Assembly: GCA_910579505.1 (NCBI GenBank)
Contig: CAJTTZ010000004.1
Span: 134,328 to 198,327, forward strand
Length of the DNA stretch: 64,000 nt
Source of the DNA: an uncultured Lachnospiraceae bacterium
GTDB taxonomy: Bacteria; Bacillota; Clostridia; Lachnospirales; Lachnospiraceae
Reading direction: 5' to 3'
Made by a program: the position numbers and the translations under genes. The notes below the pieces were generated by a model. The model worked only from the letters and a program-made list of their open reading frames with translations. It was not told the DNA's origin and made no database searches. Below are positions 51,702-61,564 of the stretch, in pieces. Position 1 is the stretch's first letter, and each line of letters opens with the position of its first letter.

Positions 51702-54700
51702 CAGTCATCACCTCCCGCATACACGTGCTGAACCGAAAAACCATTCGCATTCGTAAATACTGCTACATCCGCGACCTGGTCTGTCACCTCATCATACACA
51801 ATCAGAATCACGCCCGGCGATTCCACCGACAGGTTTGTCTTCCCGTTGATAGAAATCTTCCGTGCCTGATAGTCCTTCTGCACCGTAACCGTATTGCTTC
51901 CCAGTGTCCAGGTATTCTGATTCTCCTCCCCGTAAAGCACATCCTCCGCATCATACGGTTCATATTCTAAGTCGTCCAGTTTCTCTTTTACTGATAAATA
52001 CTGTGCTGACTTTTCCAAAGACATCCCACTAGATACCGCAATGATCTTCCTTTGATCACGGTGCAGTTCATTGAAATAATCTGTATTATCCGTGATTGCC
52101 CGCAGATAGAGATCCTCCCTATTGGCCGCGAACCTGTCCCAGCTTGCATAGTCTTCATCACCCCGATGATCCAGCAGCATGTAATTCTCCATAAGATAAT
52201 TACCCAGAAACGTCGAGCATTTCCGCGCTCCCTCTACATTTAAGTGATAATTATCTGTCCAGAAATCCGCGCTGGTCAGTCCGATCTTCTCGTCATATAA
52301 ATTCATATCAAGAAACGGCACCCCGTATTCCTCCGCGATCAGGGTAACCGTGTTATAGAATGGCTGGTCAACCCTTCGGTTTCCATTCGGTGTCTTTAAC
52401 AGCAACAACTCCCGGTCATTAGCTTCACAGTATTCTATAATCTTTCTTAAATAATATTCTTGTTTTTGATTTAAAGCCCTGTATTCGACGACGTCGGCAG
52501 CTGGTTCCAGTTCAAGTGTGTTATTGCTGCCATAGTTAAGCATCCAATTCCCCTTATCTTCTTCACCAAAACTACTGGTATGTAAAAAATCCCATTTAGA
52601 CAATTCCTTATATCTTCCATGATAAAGAGGAAAATTCAAAGCAAAATATAATCTATCCTGCGGCTCTATGGTCGCATTAATATAATGCAATTTATTGAGC
52701 GACATATCAACGCCTGTTATATTTATTGTACGTTCCTCATAAACTATATCAGAGTTTGTTCCTGCTCCACGTACCTCCACTATTATTAACTTACAAGAAT
52801 GATTTTTGTCTCCTTCTAACAATCTATAATAACTATCATAAAAACCAGAACTTGCTGCTCCGATACAATAGGCCGCGATCCCTCGCTCCTTCCATAATTC
52901 TCCCACTTCAATATGCGCAGCAATCGAACTGCCGCCAACAAGTAGTATATCTGTATTTTTATTTTCCGTTTTTTTCCAATTATCCAAATTTAGTATCCCT
53001 AATGGCGATTCCAAATTGCATACTTCCGCTGTATAAAAAAAAGTCAAAAGAAATAATGTCGCAGTGAGGAGCCCCGCCGGAATCCTTTTCCTGATCCTCC
53101 TGATTAAAATTTTTCGTTGATTTTTTTTATCAATTGTAATGCAATTTAGACCAGCATTCTCCTCTTTCCCAGACTCCGCCTCAAGTTTTCTGCATTTTGT
53201 ATGTTTATATCCAACTGCTATGATGATGCCTCCAAGCAAAACCGTAATTCCAAACAATATGGCTTCCGAAAGATATCCCATCCACTTTGCATGCATAACT
53301 TCTGTTGGTATATAACTATCATCAAATCCTATTTGGTCTACCCCAATCATGTTAAGAAACGAAATATCATCCTCTTCAAAAAACCCAGTTACTATTGATT
53401 CTCTATATATCCTTTCATTTTTTCTTAACTGTTTCTCCAGATCCTCATTTTTAATCTTTGTGGATTCATACAACTCACCGCAAAAAGTTTCGGAACTTAC
53501 AATCTCTGCCTCTGCAGTTGTATAACAATATCTGACCTTGGACGGGCCGCACGAGCAAATACCCGCTAATATCGCGTCCCGGCTCCCCGATACTGTCCCC
53601 AAATTCCATGAAAATAGAAGTTCTCCCTGAAAATTATCAATAAGTCCCCCTGCCCTATATTTTCCTATCACATCAGCTTTATTATAGCAATTAATAATTC
53701 TCGCATTGTTTCCTCCCCCATGACTTGTAATGCTGCCAACATAATCTCCATAAAACTCACCACTTTCAATTCCAAGGTTTCTTACCTCTCCAGCAAGCAG
53801 CGAAAAAAGACCTGCATACTGATCGTCACAATAAACATTAGAGATTACATGTCCACCACCATCATAAGTTCCTGCAAATGCATGTTCCAAATCCCCAATA
53901 GGGTTCCAATTTTCACCGTCAGGAAAATAAATATCCTCTATCTGCTCAAAATACTGTTCCTCATAATTGACACCAACATCTACGCAGTCTCTTAGACGTG
54001 ACAAATCCTCATAGGAAGAAATCAAAAATGGTCTTTCCTTGGTCCCCTCCCCCTCAAACCTATATTTATTTTCAACAATTTCTTGAAAACGAATTCTCTC
54101 TTCCTGTTTTTCCCTCAAAAACACTTCTGGTTCATACTCCTTGTCGAAACGTAAATCTCCTCCTTCACAGACCATAAAAACCGTATTTCCACGGGTAACC
54201 AAATCTTTTTCCCAGTCTTCCTCATTGTCATTTTCTCTTGCTTCATCGTATACTGCAAACATATCCTCATAGGACTGCTGCATAAACCCACTAACTTCCT
54301 CATGTCCCACCAAACTAGAGCCTATGATTTCGCCCGCAAATGTCATTTCACTTACCAGCTTGTCCGCTCCAACCGCATAGCAATACCTGACATCAGCCTC
54401 CCCATAGGAAGTTATTCCTGCCGCCACTGCACCTTCATTAGTCGCCGTAACATTTCCGAAATTCCAACAGAACATGATTAGTCCCGGATAATTATCCGCA
54501 ATCCCTCCAGCACGGCCTGTTGCATTTACATCTGCCTTGTTATAGCAATTTATAATTCTCCCCGTCTCCCCTCCGTGACTGGTGATACTACCGATATAAT
54601 CCCCCGAAAAGCAGCCGTCTTCAATTCCAAGATTTCTTACCTCTCCCACTAACAGAGAAAAAAAGCCAGCATGTGGATCATCGCAGTAAATGTTAGATAA

Positions 54701-55018
54701 AATATGTCCATTTCCGTCGTATATTCCTGCAAACCCATGCTCTAAGTCCCCAATCGGATTCCAATTTATACCATCGGGAAATGAAATATCCTCAGTCTGT
54801 AGAAAGTATATTCCCCCAAAATCGTTTCCATCATCTACCTCATCCCTCAACGTAGCAATATCTTCATATGAAGATATTAAATATGGATTATACTTTGTAC
54901 CTCCTCCTCCAAAAAGAACGTCGTCTTCTTTCGCATAAGTTCTTATTGGTTCTGCACAATATAACAGCATACACACTCCAATTAATAGTGTAACTCTATA
55001 TATTACAAATCTCTTCAT
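51701..55018 (-). CDS. Large surface protein: signal peptide, two GLUG-like domains, SGNH/DltD-like hydrolase
   Basis: A ~1105-aa protein. N-terminal signal/anchor (FVIYRVTLLIGVCMLLYC), then two homologous ~240-residue domains (WNPIGDLEHGFAGIYDGNG and WNPIGDLEHAFAGTYDGGG) with GLUG-like beta-helix features. Two TM segments enclose a short cytoplasmic region around residue 650-690, and an extracytoplasmic SGNH domain follows: VGGSSIAAHI (nucleophile serine) and DNYHLNVEGA (D-H pair). It fills the DltD position ahead of MBOAT. The fusion suggests it binds a polysaccharide and transfers or removes acyl groups there. Confidence 0.8.
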   Translation of the reverse strand: MKRFVIYRVTLLIGVCMLLYCAEPIRTYAKEDDVLFGGGGTKYNPYLISSYEDIATLRDEVDDGNDFGGIYFLQTEDISFPDGINWNPIGDLEHGFAGIYDGNGHILSNIYCDDPHAGFFSLLVGEVRNLGIEDGCFSGDYIGSITSHGGETGRIINCYNKADVNATGRAGGIADNYPGLIMFCWNFGNVTATNEGAVAAGITSYGEADVRYCYAVGADKLVSEMTFAGEIIGSSLVGHEEVSGFMQQSYEDMFAVYDEARENDNEEDWEKDLVTRGNTVFMVCEGGDLRFDKEYEPEVFLREKQEERIRFQEIVENKYRFEGEGTKERPFLISSYEDLSRLRDCVDVGVNYEEQYFEQIEDIYFPDGENWNPIGDLEHAFAGTYDGGGHVISNVYCDDQYAGLFSLLAGEVRNLGIESGEFYGDYVGSITSHGGGNNARIINCYNKADVIGKYRAGGLIDNFQGELLFSWNLGTVSGSRDAILAGICSCGPSKVRYCYTTAEAEIVSSETFCGELYESTKIKNEDLEKQLRKNERIYRESIVTGFFEEDDISFLNMIGVDQIGFDDSYIPTEVMHAKWMGYLSEAILFGITVLLGGIIIAVGYKHTKCRKLEAESGKEENAGLNCITIDKKNQRKILIRRIRKRIPAGLLTATLFLLTFFYTAEVCNLESPLGILNLDNWKKTENKNTDILLVGGSSIAAHIEVGELWKERGIAAYCIGAASSGFYDSYYRLLEGDKNHSCKLIIVEVRGAGTNSDIVYEERTINITGVDMSLNKLHYINATIEPQDRLYFALNFPLYHGRYKELSKWDFLHTSSFGEEDKGNWMLNYGSNNTLELEPAADVVEYRALNQKQEYYLRKIIEYCEANDRELLLLKTPNGNRRVDQPFYNTVTLIAEEYGVPFLDMNLYDEKIGLTSADFWTDNYHLNVEGARKCSTFLGNYLMENYMLLDHRGDEDYASWDRFAANREDLYLRAITDNTDYFNELHRDQRKIIAVSSGMSLEKSAQYLSVKEKLDDLEYEPYDAEDVLYGEENQNTWTLGSNTVTVQKDYQARKISINGKTNLSVESPGVILIVYDEVTDQVADVAVFTNANGFSVQHVYAGGDD

Positions 55019-55113
55019 TCGTTCTATCCCTCTCAAATTGTCTGATATCAAAACATAAATCATTTTAAACCAAAGAAATCATAGATTATTTATGTAGATT
55101 GAAGACTTTACAA

Positions 55114-56212
55114 TTATTTTTTGCGTCTCCTACGAAGAAAATATAATTCCAAATATTTATAAAAATTAGTTAACACTATTGAAATCATGAATACTATTGC
55201 TACAAATATTGGAATCCAATAGATATTATTAAGGCACACTATACCCGCTTTTCCTTTCGTAAGGTGCTTGAGTACCCCCCCCCCCGAAAAAATCCCACAC
55301 GCCTGCATGAAATAGGTAAACGAAAAACGACATATCTGCCAATTTTTCAATCTGTTGGTTGTATCTAATTTGCAGCTTTGTAAATCCCGCAAAAATCAAT
55401 AAAGAAGCTAACACTATTGTTGGACAATACGGACTAACAATTTGAAACTTCAAATCACTTTCCATTATTCCACCCACAATCTGAAACTTATACTCCACAA
55501 AAGCCGTTGCAATCTCAACCGCCGCACCAAGCATAATCAATAAAATTCCATTTAAATTATTTTTTTGTAAATCTTTTCTAATGACAAAACCCATCATAAA
55601 ATAACCAAGATATTCAAATGACTGCCCCAAATCCCAACTGAGCCGAATTTTTTCAGTAGTCCACCTAGAAACACTTGCTAATATTAAAAATACAAATACA
55701 GTTTTCCTAAAATTTCCATAAGAAATACTATTTTTGAATCTCATAACTATGGGCGCCATCAAATATACTCCAATTATCATATATAGATACCACATATGAT
55801 AAAACGGCGAACCCGAAACAATATCTCTAATAAGGTCTATCAGATTTGATAATCCAATCTGTTCTCTGGCAAAACCAAACAAAATGCGGTACAAAATATA
55901 TAAAATACTGAAAACAACTGTAGGAATTCCAATCTTCAAAACTCTTTTTTTATAAAATTCACGATAATTCAATGTTCTACTGCTATCTAACACAAAAGCG
56001 CCTGAGACCATGATAAACGAAGGTACTGCAAATCTGGAAATTGAATTATAAATACATGCCATAACGGGATTAACCAACTCACTTATCTTTCCGCCATCAG
56101 CCACATACCTTGTAAGCTCCTCAATCCATGTAGCACTTATATGTATCATAATTACTGCCACCATAGAGACAACTTTCAGTAAATCATAATTGCATTCCCT
56201 TTTCTCTTGCAT
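55114..56212 (-). CDS. OafA-like acyltransferase 3, out of frame at G11 tract
   Basis: A ~365-aa Acyltransferase_3 protein: CNYDLLKVVSMVAVIMIHIS (conserved His), AVPSFIMVSGAFVLDSS, about ten TM segments, and FLFHAGVWDFF before the tract. The frame then meets 11 G (55275-55285); as read, it ends 16 codons later. One G fewer (or two more) continues into VLKHLTKGKAGIVCL and a final TM with LRRRRKK. Likely phase-variable, currently OFF or a sequencing slip. The start at 56210-56212 follows GGAGG. Confidence 0.8.
55275..55285. repeat. Homopolymer C11 (G11 on coding strand), phase switch candidate
   Basis: Eleven C on the plus strand inside the acyltransferase gene. Full-length coding requires a G count of 1 modulo 3 (10 or 13). 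Confidence 0.85.
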
Positions 56213-56255
56213 AATAGTTCCTCCAAGACTCTTTAACAAGCGTACTTTTATTGCC

Positions 56256-57375
56256 TCAGCACTTTAGTAAATACAATCTTTTAAAACCGTCAATAAATTT
56301 TTGGACTGCAATCGGAAATGCAATCCCCACTATTACATATATAATCAATGTGTATCCTAACCCCTTAGGAATATAATACCACCAAATATTTGTCTTATAA
56401 CTTATCCAATCAAAGTCTGCAAATCCCGCATAAAATATACTTATAACTGCATAAACAGTTTTCACAACCATAAATCCTAAAAACTGATTCATCATTATAG
56501 AGTACGAGTTATCTGCTATAAGATTGATCCACTTACTTCTCCCAATTACCGATTCTAGTATTGTTGCTATTCTCATCCAAAAGGCAATTCCCAAAAAGCC
56601 AATTATGATCGGCATCACTGGCCCTTCTGTAAAATCATTGCACCATGATGGTGTATATTCCAACATTTTCCCATAATGATAAATAATTATCAGCTTTACA
56701 GAAAATATTATTACAAAGTACCAAAAACCAGGTATTTTTTTATCAAATTCTTCAAGTCGATTCTTATACAAAACTCCCAGTTCATAAAAAGGCACAAAAT
56801 ATAACATTCGTATAAGCACCAGCCACCAATTTTGAAGATATCCCATGCAAGCTAATTGATTACCTACTATTCCAAGGATAATACCTATTATAAAAAACAG
56901 CCATTCTGAAATATTATTTTTTATCAACTTCAAAACCTTCCTAATAAGAACATTATAAATACTAACCATAAACAATGGAGCTACAAACCAGCCTCCCATA
57001 TTATAGACAAATTGATGACCATTAATTATGGGGGCAATTACAATATTATAGAATGTAATTTGCCCCCCCCCCCATTTCAAATCCGATAATCTTTAATAGC
57101 TGGACAATGAGACCATACACCACAGTGTAAAAATATAGAGGGATAATTAGTGTTTTGATTTTCTTTAAAATATATTTCGATATGCATTCCTCGGTTTCAC
57201 TTTTATAAAAATATCCAGAACAAAAAACAAATAATGCCAAATGCATTCCGCCGTACGGAAACCAATCACTTATAATTGAAATTCCACCACCACATGTATG
57301 TCCGCAAACAACCATAATCGTTCCCATGGCATATAAAATCTTAAATCGATAGTCTATTTGCATTTCATTCGTCAT
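56256..57375 (-). CDS. Second acyltransferase 3 / Acyl_transf_3-like protein, out of frame at G11 tract
   Basis: The 5' part (MQIDYRFKILYAMGTIMVVCGH, GMHLALFVFCSGYFY) ends in FEMGGG at an 11-G tract (57063-57073) and then stops 5 codons later. The other frame resumes at once with QITFYNIVIAPIINGHQFVYN and continues for 260 residues of TM segments to 56256. As with the neighbour, 10 or 13 G gives one ~370-aa protein. Conserved catalytic histidine in VCGH. Probably O-acylates a surface glycan when ON. Confidence 0.8.
57063..57073. repeat. Homopolymer C11 (G11 on coding strand), second phase switch candidate
   Basis: Eleven C on the plus strand within the second acyltransferase gene, of the same length and same phase requirement (1 modulo 3) as the tract at 55275-55285. 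Confidence 0.85.
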
Positions 57376-57430
57376 TTTGATTAATTTTTCCTTTTTATCT
57401 CATTTACTCGTGTCTATCGTAATTAAAAAC

Positions 57431-58717
57431 TTAAGATACGTTTTCATTTATATAATGAAGAATATCATATGTAAGTGGAATGGCAATACACAATAGACTT
57501 ATTATCGTTCCAATTTTCACCCCGGCAACTCCCATCTTCAAATACTTCACAAGCCAAATGGAAAGAGGTATATTCACCACAATAGCAAAGATGGAACTTT
57601 TTAGTTGAACATTTAAATGTCCAAGCCCATTTGAAATATTTACAAAAATACCATTCCATGCTAATAAAATACAATGTAACGCGAAAGTAATTCTTGTAAA
57701 AAGAGAATAAATATATTTATCTGACTGCATCCAAATCTTAATCACTGGATTTGCCGCAAACATCACAATAAGCACCCCTACAGAAAACACACACCATATT
57801 TTTATTAACTTTTCTAAATTATCTTTAATCCATTTAAAATCATTTTTAGATAAGGCATATGTTACGGCAGACCATGTGGCAATCAGCAAAACAGAAAACA
57901 ATTCATTGCCTGCTTTGAATATTTTATCAATTATATCATATCTTGTCACAGCCTCACTACCTACCAATATTTTCAAAATAATGGTGTCGGTGGAATACAT
58001 TATTAAAAAAATGGCTTGAAGGACAAAAAATTTTATTCCTAAAGCGATAATTCCTTTAATATATTGTGGCATGAAATATTTTAAACTAATTTTGTATTCT
58101 TCCTTATGATAATACTGCAATAAAACCATCAGAAAAAGATTTGGCGCTATCATACACACCATATATACTACTGAAAATAACAATAAATTTTCATTACTAA
58201 ACTTACTAATTAGAACAACGCCTATACATGTGAAAATAGAAGTAAGTAATTGGGTTCCTATAATATATTCGCTCTTCTGGTAACTGTATCCCACTGATCT
58301 GCTTAACCCGACAACAAAATTAAAACAAAACCCCAACACACAAACTACCAAAGGATATAAAAACTGTCTGTCATAAAAATTTACATGAATCAACCCTATT
58401 ACCAAAACCATACCAACCAATACAAAAAGCAGCGATAATGCACTCATAATAATATAGCATGTGCTAATAAGTCCACGAATTTTATCGATATTTTTATTTG
58501 AAATTTCTAATGTCAAAGTATTTCTCAAACCATTTCCAATACCTAAGTCGCAAGAATTTATCCATAAAAAAATGGTAACTATTGTAACCCATTCCCCATA
58601 TATATAATCTCCCAAATAATGAATTATAAGCGAAATATTAATAAATTCAAATAGATAAATCAGCACCTTTATAGCTAAATTGCAAATGTTGGTTTTAAAC
58701 ATATTAAAACTGCTCAT
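57431..58717 (-). CDS. Polysaccharide flippase (Wzx/MATE-like)
   Basis: A ~428-aa protein with about twelve TM segments. Start at 58715-58717 with GGAG at 8 nt. The N-terminus MSSFNMFKTNICNLAIKVLIYL and the central DTIILKILVGSEAVTRYDIIDKIF match polysaccharide-transport proteins that flip lipid-linked repeat units. It lies between glycosyltransferases and acyltransferases. Confidence 0.85.
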   Translation of the reverse strand: MSSFNMFKTNICNLAIKVLIYLFEFINISLIIHYLGDYIYGEWVTIVTIFLWINSCDLGIGNGLRNTLTLEISNKNIDKIRGLISTCYIIMSALSLLFVLVGMVLVIGLIHVNFYDRQFLYPLVVCVLGFCFNFVVGLSRSVGYSYQKSEYIIGTQLLTSIFTCIGVVLISKFSNENLLLFSVVYMVCMIAPNLFLMVLLQYYHKEEYKISLKYFMPQYIKGIIALGIKFFVLQAIFLIMYSTDTIILKILVGSEAVTRYDIIDKIFKAGNELFSVLLIATWSAVTYALSKNDFKWIKDNLEKLIKIWCVFSVGVLIVMFAANPVIKIWMQSDKYIYSLFTRITFALHCILLAWNGIFVNISNGLGHLNVQLKSSIFAIVVNIPLSIWLVKYLKMGVAGVKIGTIISLLCIAIPLTYDILHYINENVS

Positions 58718-58718
58718 T

Positions 58719-59609
58719 CTATTGTCTCCTACTTTTTCTTCTATATAAGTCAATGGATAATTTCAGAATACGTTTCGTCAACCAATCAGGCAAAAAAGAT
58801 CTACACCAAGATAGGGCTAGCGCAGTTGGCTTGACGGTTCCACTCCTATGCCCCCAAATGATTTGTGGATAATCCGAATTTGAATAGTCATTAAACTGAT
58901 AAAGTATATTTTTGTCAGGACTCATGTAATCCATAAATGACTTATAAGCCTTAGGATGTTTTCCATATTCGGATGGATCCCTAAATGGCCGTAACCCATA
59001 TAATTTGCTTAAAATACTTAGTATAGATTGATCATGTCTATTTTCTATAATTTGCTTCTCATTGTCGCTTTCAGATAAAATATCTGTTAATAAATTGTCT
59101 TCACTATGGCAAATATCAAAATATCTGTCAAAAAAAGTAACTGAATATTTGGTTTTCCTTATTAATATGTAGCCACCTAATCTCTGACAGGAATGAAGTA
59201 TGGACGTATTAAGGGAAACATTAAAATATTCTAAAACATCTGACTTGCTCCATTGCCACTCTATAAAAGGGGTTTCAAAGAGCATGATATCCTGCCCGCT
59301 GTCATTTAATGCATTTATCAAATAATCAATAGACTTCACAAAAATTGCGCCCGAATCACAATAGAATAGATAATCACCTTCTTCTAATTTACTTAATGCG
59401 TCTTTGATAATATAAGGTTTCCAAATCCAGTACCCATCTCCTCGCATGTTGCATAATATATTTTTATGGAATTCTAAGTACTCTTTGTTAATATCTTCTC
59501 TAGAGTACTCTACTACCTTGTCAAATTTACCATACTTATACGCAGTTTTTGTATTAATTTTTTGCGCCTTTTTATAACCTTCATTAGCATAATTTATGGC
59601 AACTTTCAT
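58719..59609 (-). CDS. Probable glycosyltransferase (capsular synthesis type)
   Basis: A 296-aa protein. GDGYWIWKPYIIKDALSKL and DYLFYCDSGAIF (metal-binding D-x-G/S-like acidic site) resemble sugar-transferase proteins with a DXD-like acidic motif; a late region reads QFNDYSNSDYPQIIWGH. Donor and acceptor unknown. One bp separates it from the flippase gene. Confidence 0.65.
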   Translation of the reverse strand: MKVAINYANEGYKKAQKINTKTAYKYGKFDKVVEYSREDINKEYLEFHKNILCNMRGDGYWIWKPYIIKDALSKLEEGDYLFYCDSGAIFVKSIDYLINALNDSGQDIMLFETPFIEWQWSKSDVLEYFNVSLNTSILHSCQRLGGYILIRKTKYSVTFFDRYFDICHSEDNLLTDILSESDNEKQIIENRHDQSILSILSKLYGLRPFRDPSEYGKHPKAYKSFMDYMSPDKNILYQFNDYSNSDYPQIIWGHRSGTVKPTALALSWCRSFLPDWLTKRILKLSIDLYRRKSRRQ

Positions 59610-59611
59610 AG

Positions 59612-61564
59612 TTAGTTCCTCCTGTTTAAAACCCAGTATTCTGCATTTCCATAAAATGTCTCTACCGTTCTTTGGTCTCTAATCTCATACTGCGCTTCCA
59701 TTTTAGCCTTTTGCTCATATAAATCAAATTTATAATATGGTATCATAATTACCAACGCCTTATCTGATAATGCCGCTTCTGGATCATCCCAAATACCCTC
59801 ATCACGCGATTTTACATATAATGTATTGCTGTTTGGTAAAAGGCTCCACTTTTCTTTCAATTTATCAAAATATATAGGGGCTAAAATTTTGCTGCCACCA
59901 ACAAAAGAATCACCGTCTGTGCCCATAACAAAAATATCCTCTTGACCTGTATACTCCGCATCCTCAAGGATAGTAAGAATCACACTGTCAAAATATGAAT
60001 ACATATAATTATAAACGATATAATCCCCTAAATAATCTTGGTCAATAGACGTATTACATAACGCATATTTCCCTGTACTTACAACAGGGAAAGTATTCAG
60101 CATAATAAAATCAACATTAAAATAGGTTTGAATAGAAAATAGCAAACTCAAAAGAACCATAAGTGTACTTCTGAGCTGTACATTTTGTATGACTACACAA
60201 ATTAAGTAGCACGCTATAAAATTAATTATCATATAAATAATGATATTGTATCTTGGAATCGCATAGGTATAATAAAGCAGTGAAAAAATAATATAAAAAA
60301 TCATTCCTATTAACACTGACAAAATTTCACAATTCAATCTTATTTTTTTTACAAGTACAATTACACATAAAACAAAAATCAAAAAAATGCTTAACCATGC
60401 AAAGTTGATAAACATTATTTGCACGCTTTTAATATGCATAAAATTAGGATTCCAGTCAAAATAATTTATCGTTTTCCCTTCCTGTTGTACAAGCCCCCAC
60501 GTTGCCTGTTTTGAATTTATAGATATTTTTATAAAACCTGCCAGGCATAGCAATATACTTACTGCAAATGAATAATTACTGGGTTCATGAAAAAGAGCAT
60601 AAAAGAAGCTTTTAATATTTCTATTCTTGCTGAAGCATTTTAAAATATTATAAATCAAAAGACCTGCTACAAATATAATACCTACAGGCTCCTTTGTAAG
60701 GCAAAATAATACAGAAAATAGAAAGGTTAACAGTTCAAATTTTTTAATCCAAAAGAAAACTAAAATAAAAAAGAGGGAGGCAACTCCAAAATCCAATGTA
60801 TAATAGGTATATGTTCCCGAAAAAATCGGTGTGGTCGTCACGACAATTGCTGACAGCATTGCAAAAAAGGAAGACATATTGCCCATAGATTTCAAAACTT
60901 CATATACTGCAGCAAATGTTAATATTGTCAATATCATCCCCAAAATACTTAATGTATAATTGCTAAAGGGGCTCCAAAATTCTACAATGCTGGATAAAAA
61001 AGTATATCCCCATGATGTATGACTGGCCGTACTAAAATATCTAAAAAACTTATCGCAGGTATAATCAAAATTTATACAGGCATCAGATAAGCAATAAGAA
61101 TATATCTGTGCGTCCCATTTTGGAATTGTTCCAAACTGTGGAATCCGCAATAATATGGCAAATACTATGCCAAATAGCAGATAAATATTCTGTGTGAAGT
61201 AGGAGGCAGAAAGCAATATCCAATTTTTCCTCCACTTTACAAGCAAAAGCAGCCAAATATATAATATACAGACAAAAAAACTTAATACAAACATTAAGCT
61301 TTTTATGAGATTAAAGCACCTATATAGAGAAGGAATCATAAATAAAAGACATATTGTATTAATGATTACTAGCTCCCCTGAAATTCTCTGTGAAAACTTA
61401 TTCAGGAGTATTTGTTGTCCCAAGTAATAGGTACTTCCTGCAATAATAATTACTAATATGACTTCTCCTATCCCCCATATGTAATCTTTGGCTATAAACG
61501 CCGTTATCATAATAGCAATCCACATAGGAGCAGAAATTTTATCATCTATTTTTATTGCTTTCAA
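59612..61564 (-). CDS. Multi-spanning membrane protein, probable GT-C glycosyltransferase or polymerase
   Basis: A ~650-aa protein with about twelve TM segments and an extracytoplasmic loop containing PKWDAQIYSYCLS after TM4. Aspartate in this first large loop and the C-terminal soluble tail resemble GT-C/DUF-type glycosyltransferases or O-antigen polymerases. The TTG at 61562-61564 is chosen (AAGGAG 10 nt upstream); a TTG nine bases earlier is too close to the RBS. Overlaps the previous gene by 23 bp. Confidence 0.6.
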   Translation of the reverse strand: MKAIKIDDKISAPMWIAIMITAFIAKDYIWGIGEVILVIIIAGSTYYLGQQILLNKFSQRISGELVIINTICLLFMIPSLYRCFNLIKSLMFVLSFFVCILYIWLLLLVKWRKNWILLSASYFTQNIYLLFGIVFAILLRIPQFGTIPKWDAQIYSYCLSDACINFDYTCDKFFRYFSTASHTSWGYTFLSSIVEFWSPFSNYTLSILGMILTILTFAAVYEVLKSMGNMSSFFAMLSAIVVTTTPIFSGTYTYYTLDFGVASLFFILVFFWIKKFELLTFLFSVLFCLTKEPVGIIFVAGLLIYNILKCFSKNRNIKSFFYALFHEPSNYSFAVSILLCLAGFIKISINSKQATWGLVQQEGKTINYFDWNPNFMHIKSVQIMFINFAWLSIFLIFVLCVIVLVKKIRLNCEILSVLIGMIFYIIFSLLYYTYAIPRYNIIIYMIINFIACYLICVVIQNVQLRSTLMVLLSLLFSIQTYFNVDFIMLNTFPVVSTGKYALCNTSIDQDYLGDYIVYNYMYSYFDSVILTILEDAEYTGQEDIFVMGTDGDSFVGGSKILAPIYFDKLKEKWSLLPNSNTLYVKSRDEGIWDDPEAALSDKALVIMIPYYKFDLYEQKAKMEAQYEIRDQRTVETFYGNAEYWVLNRRN

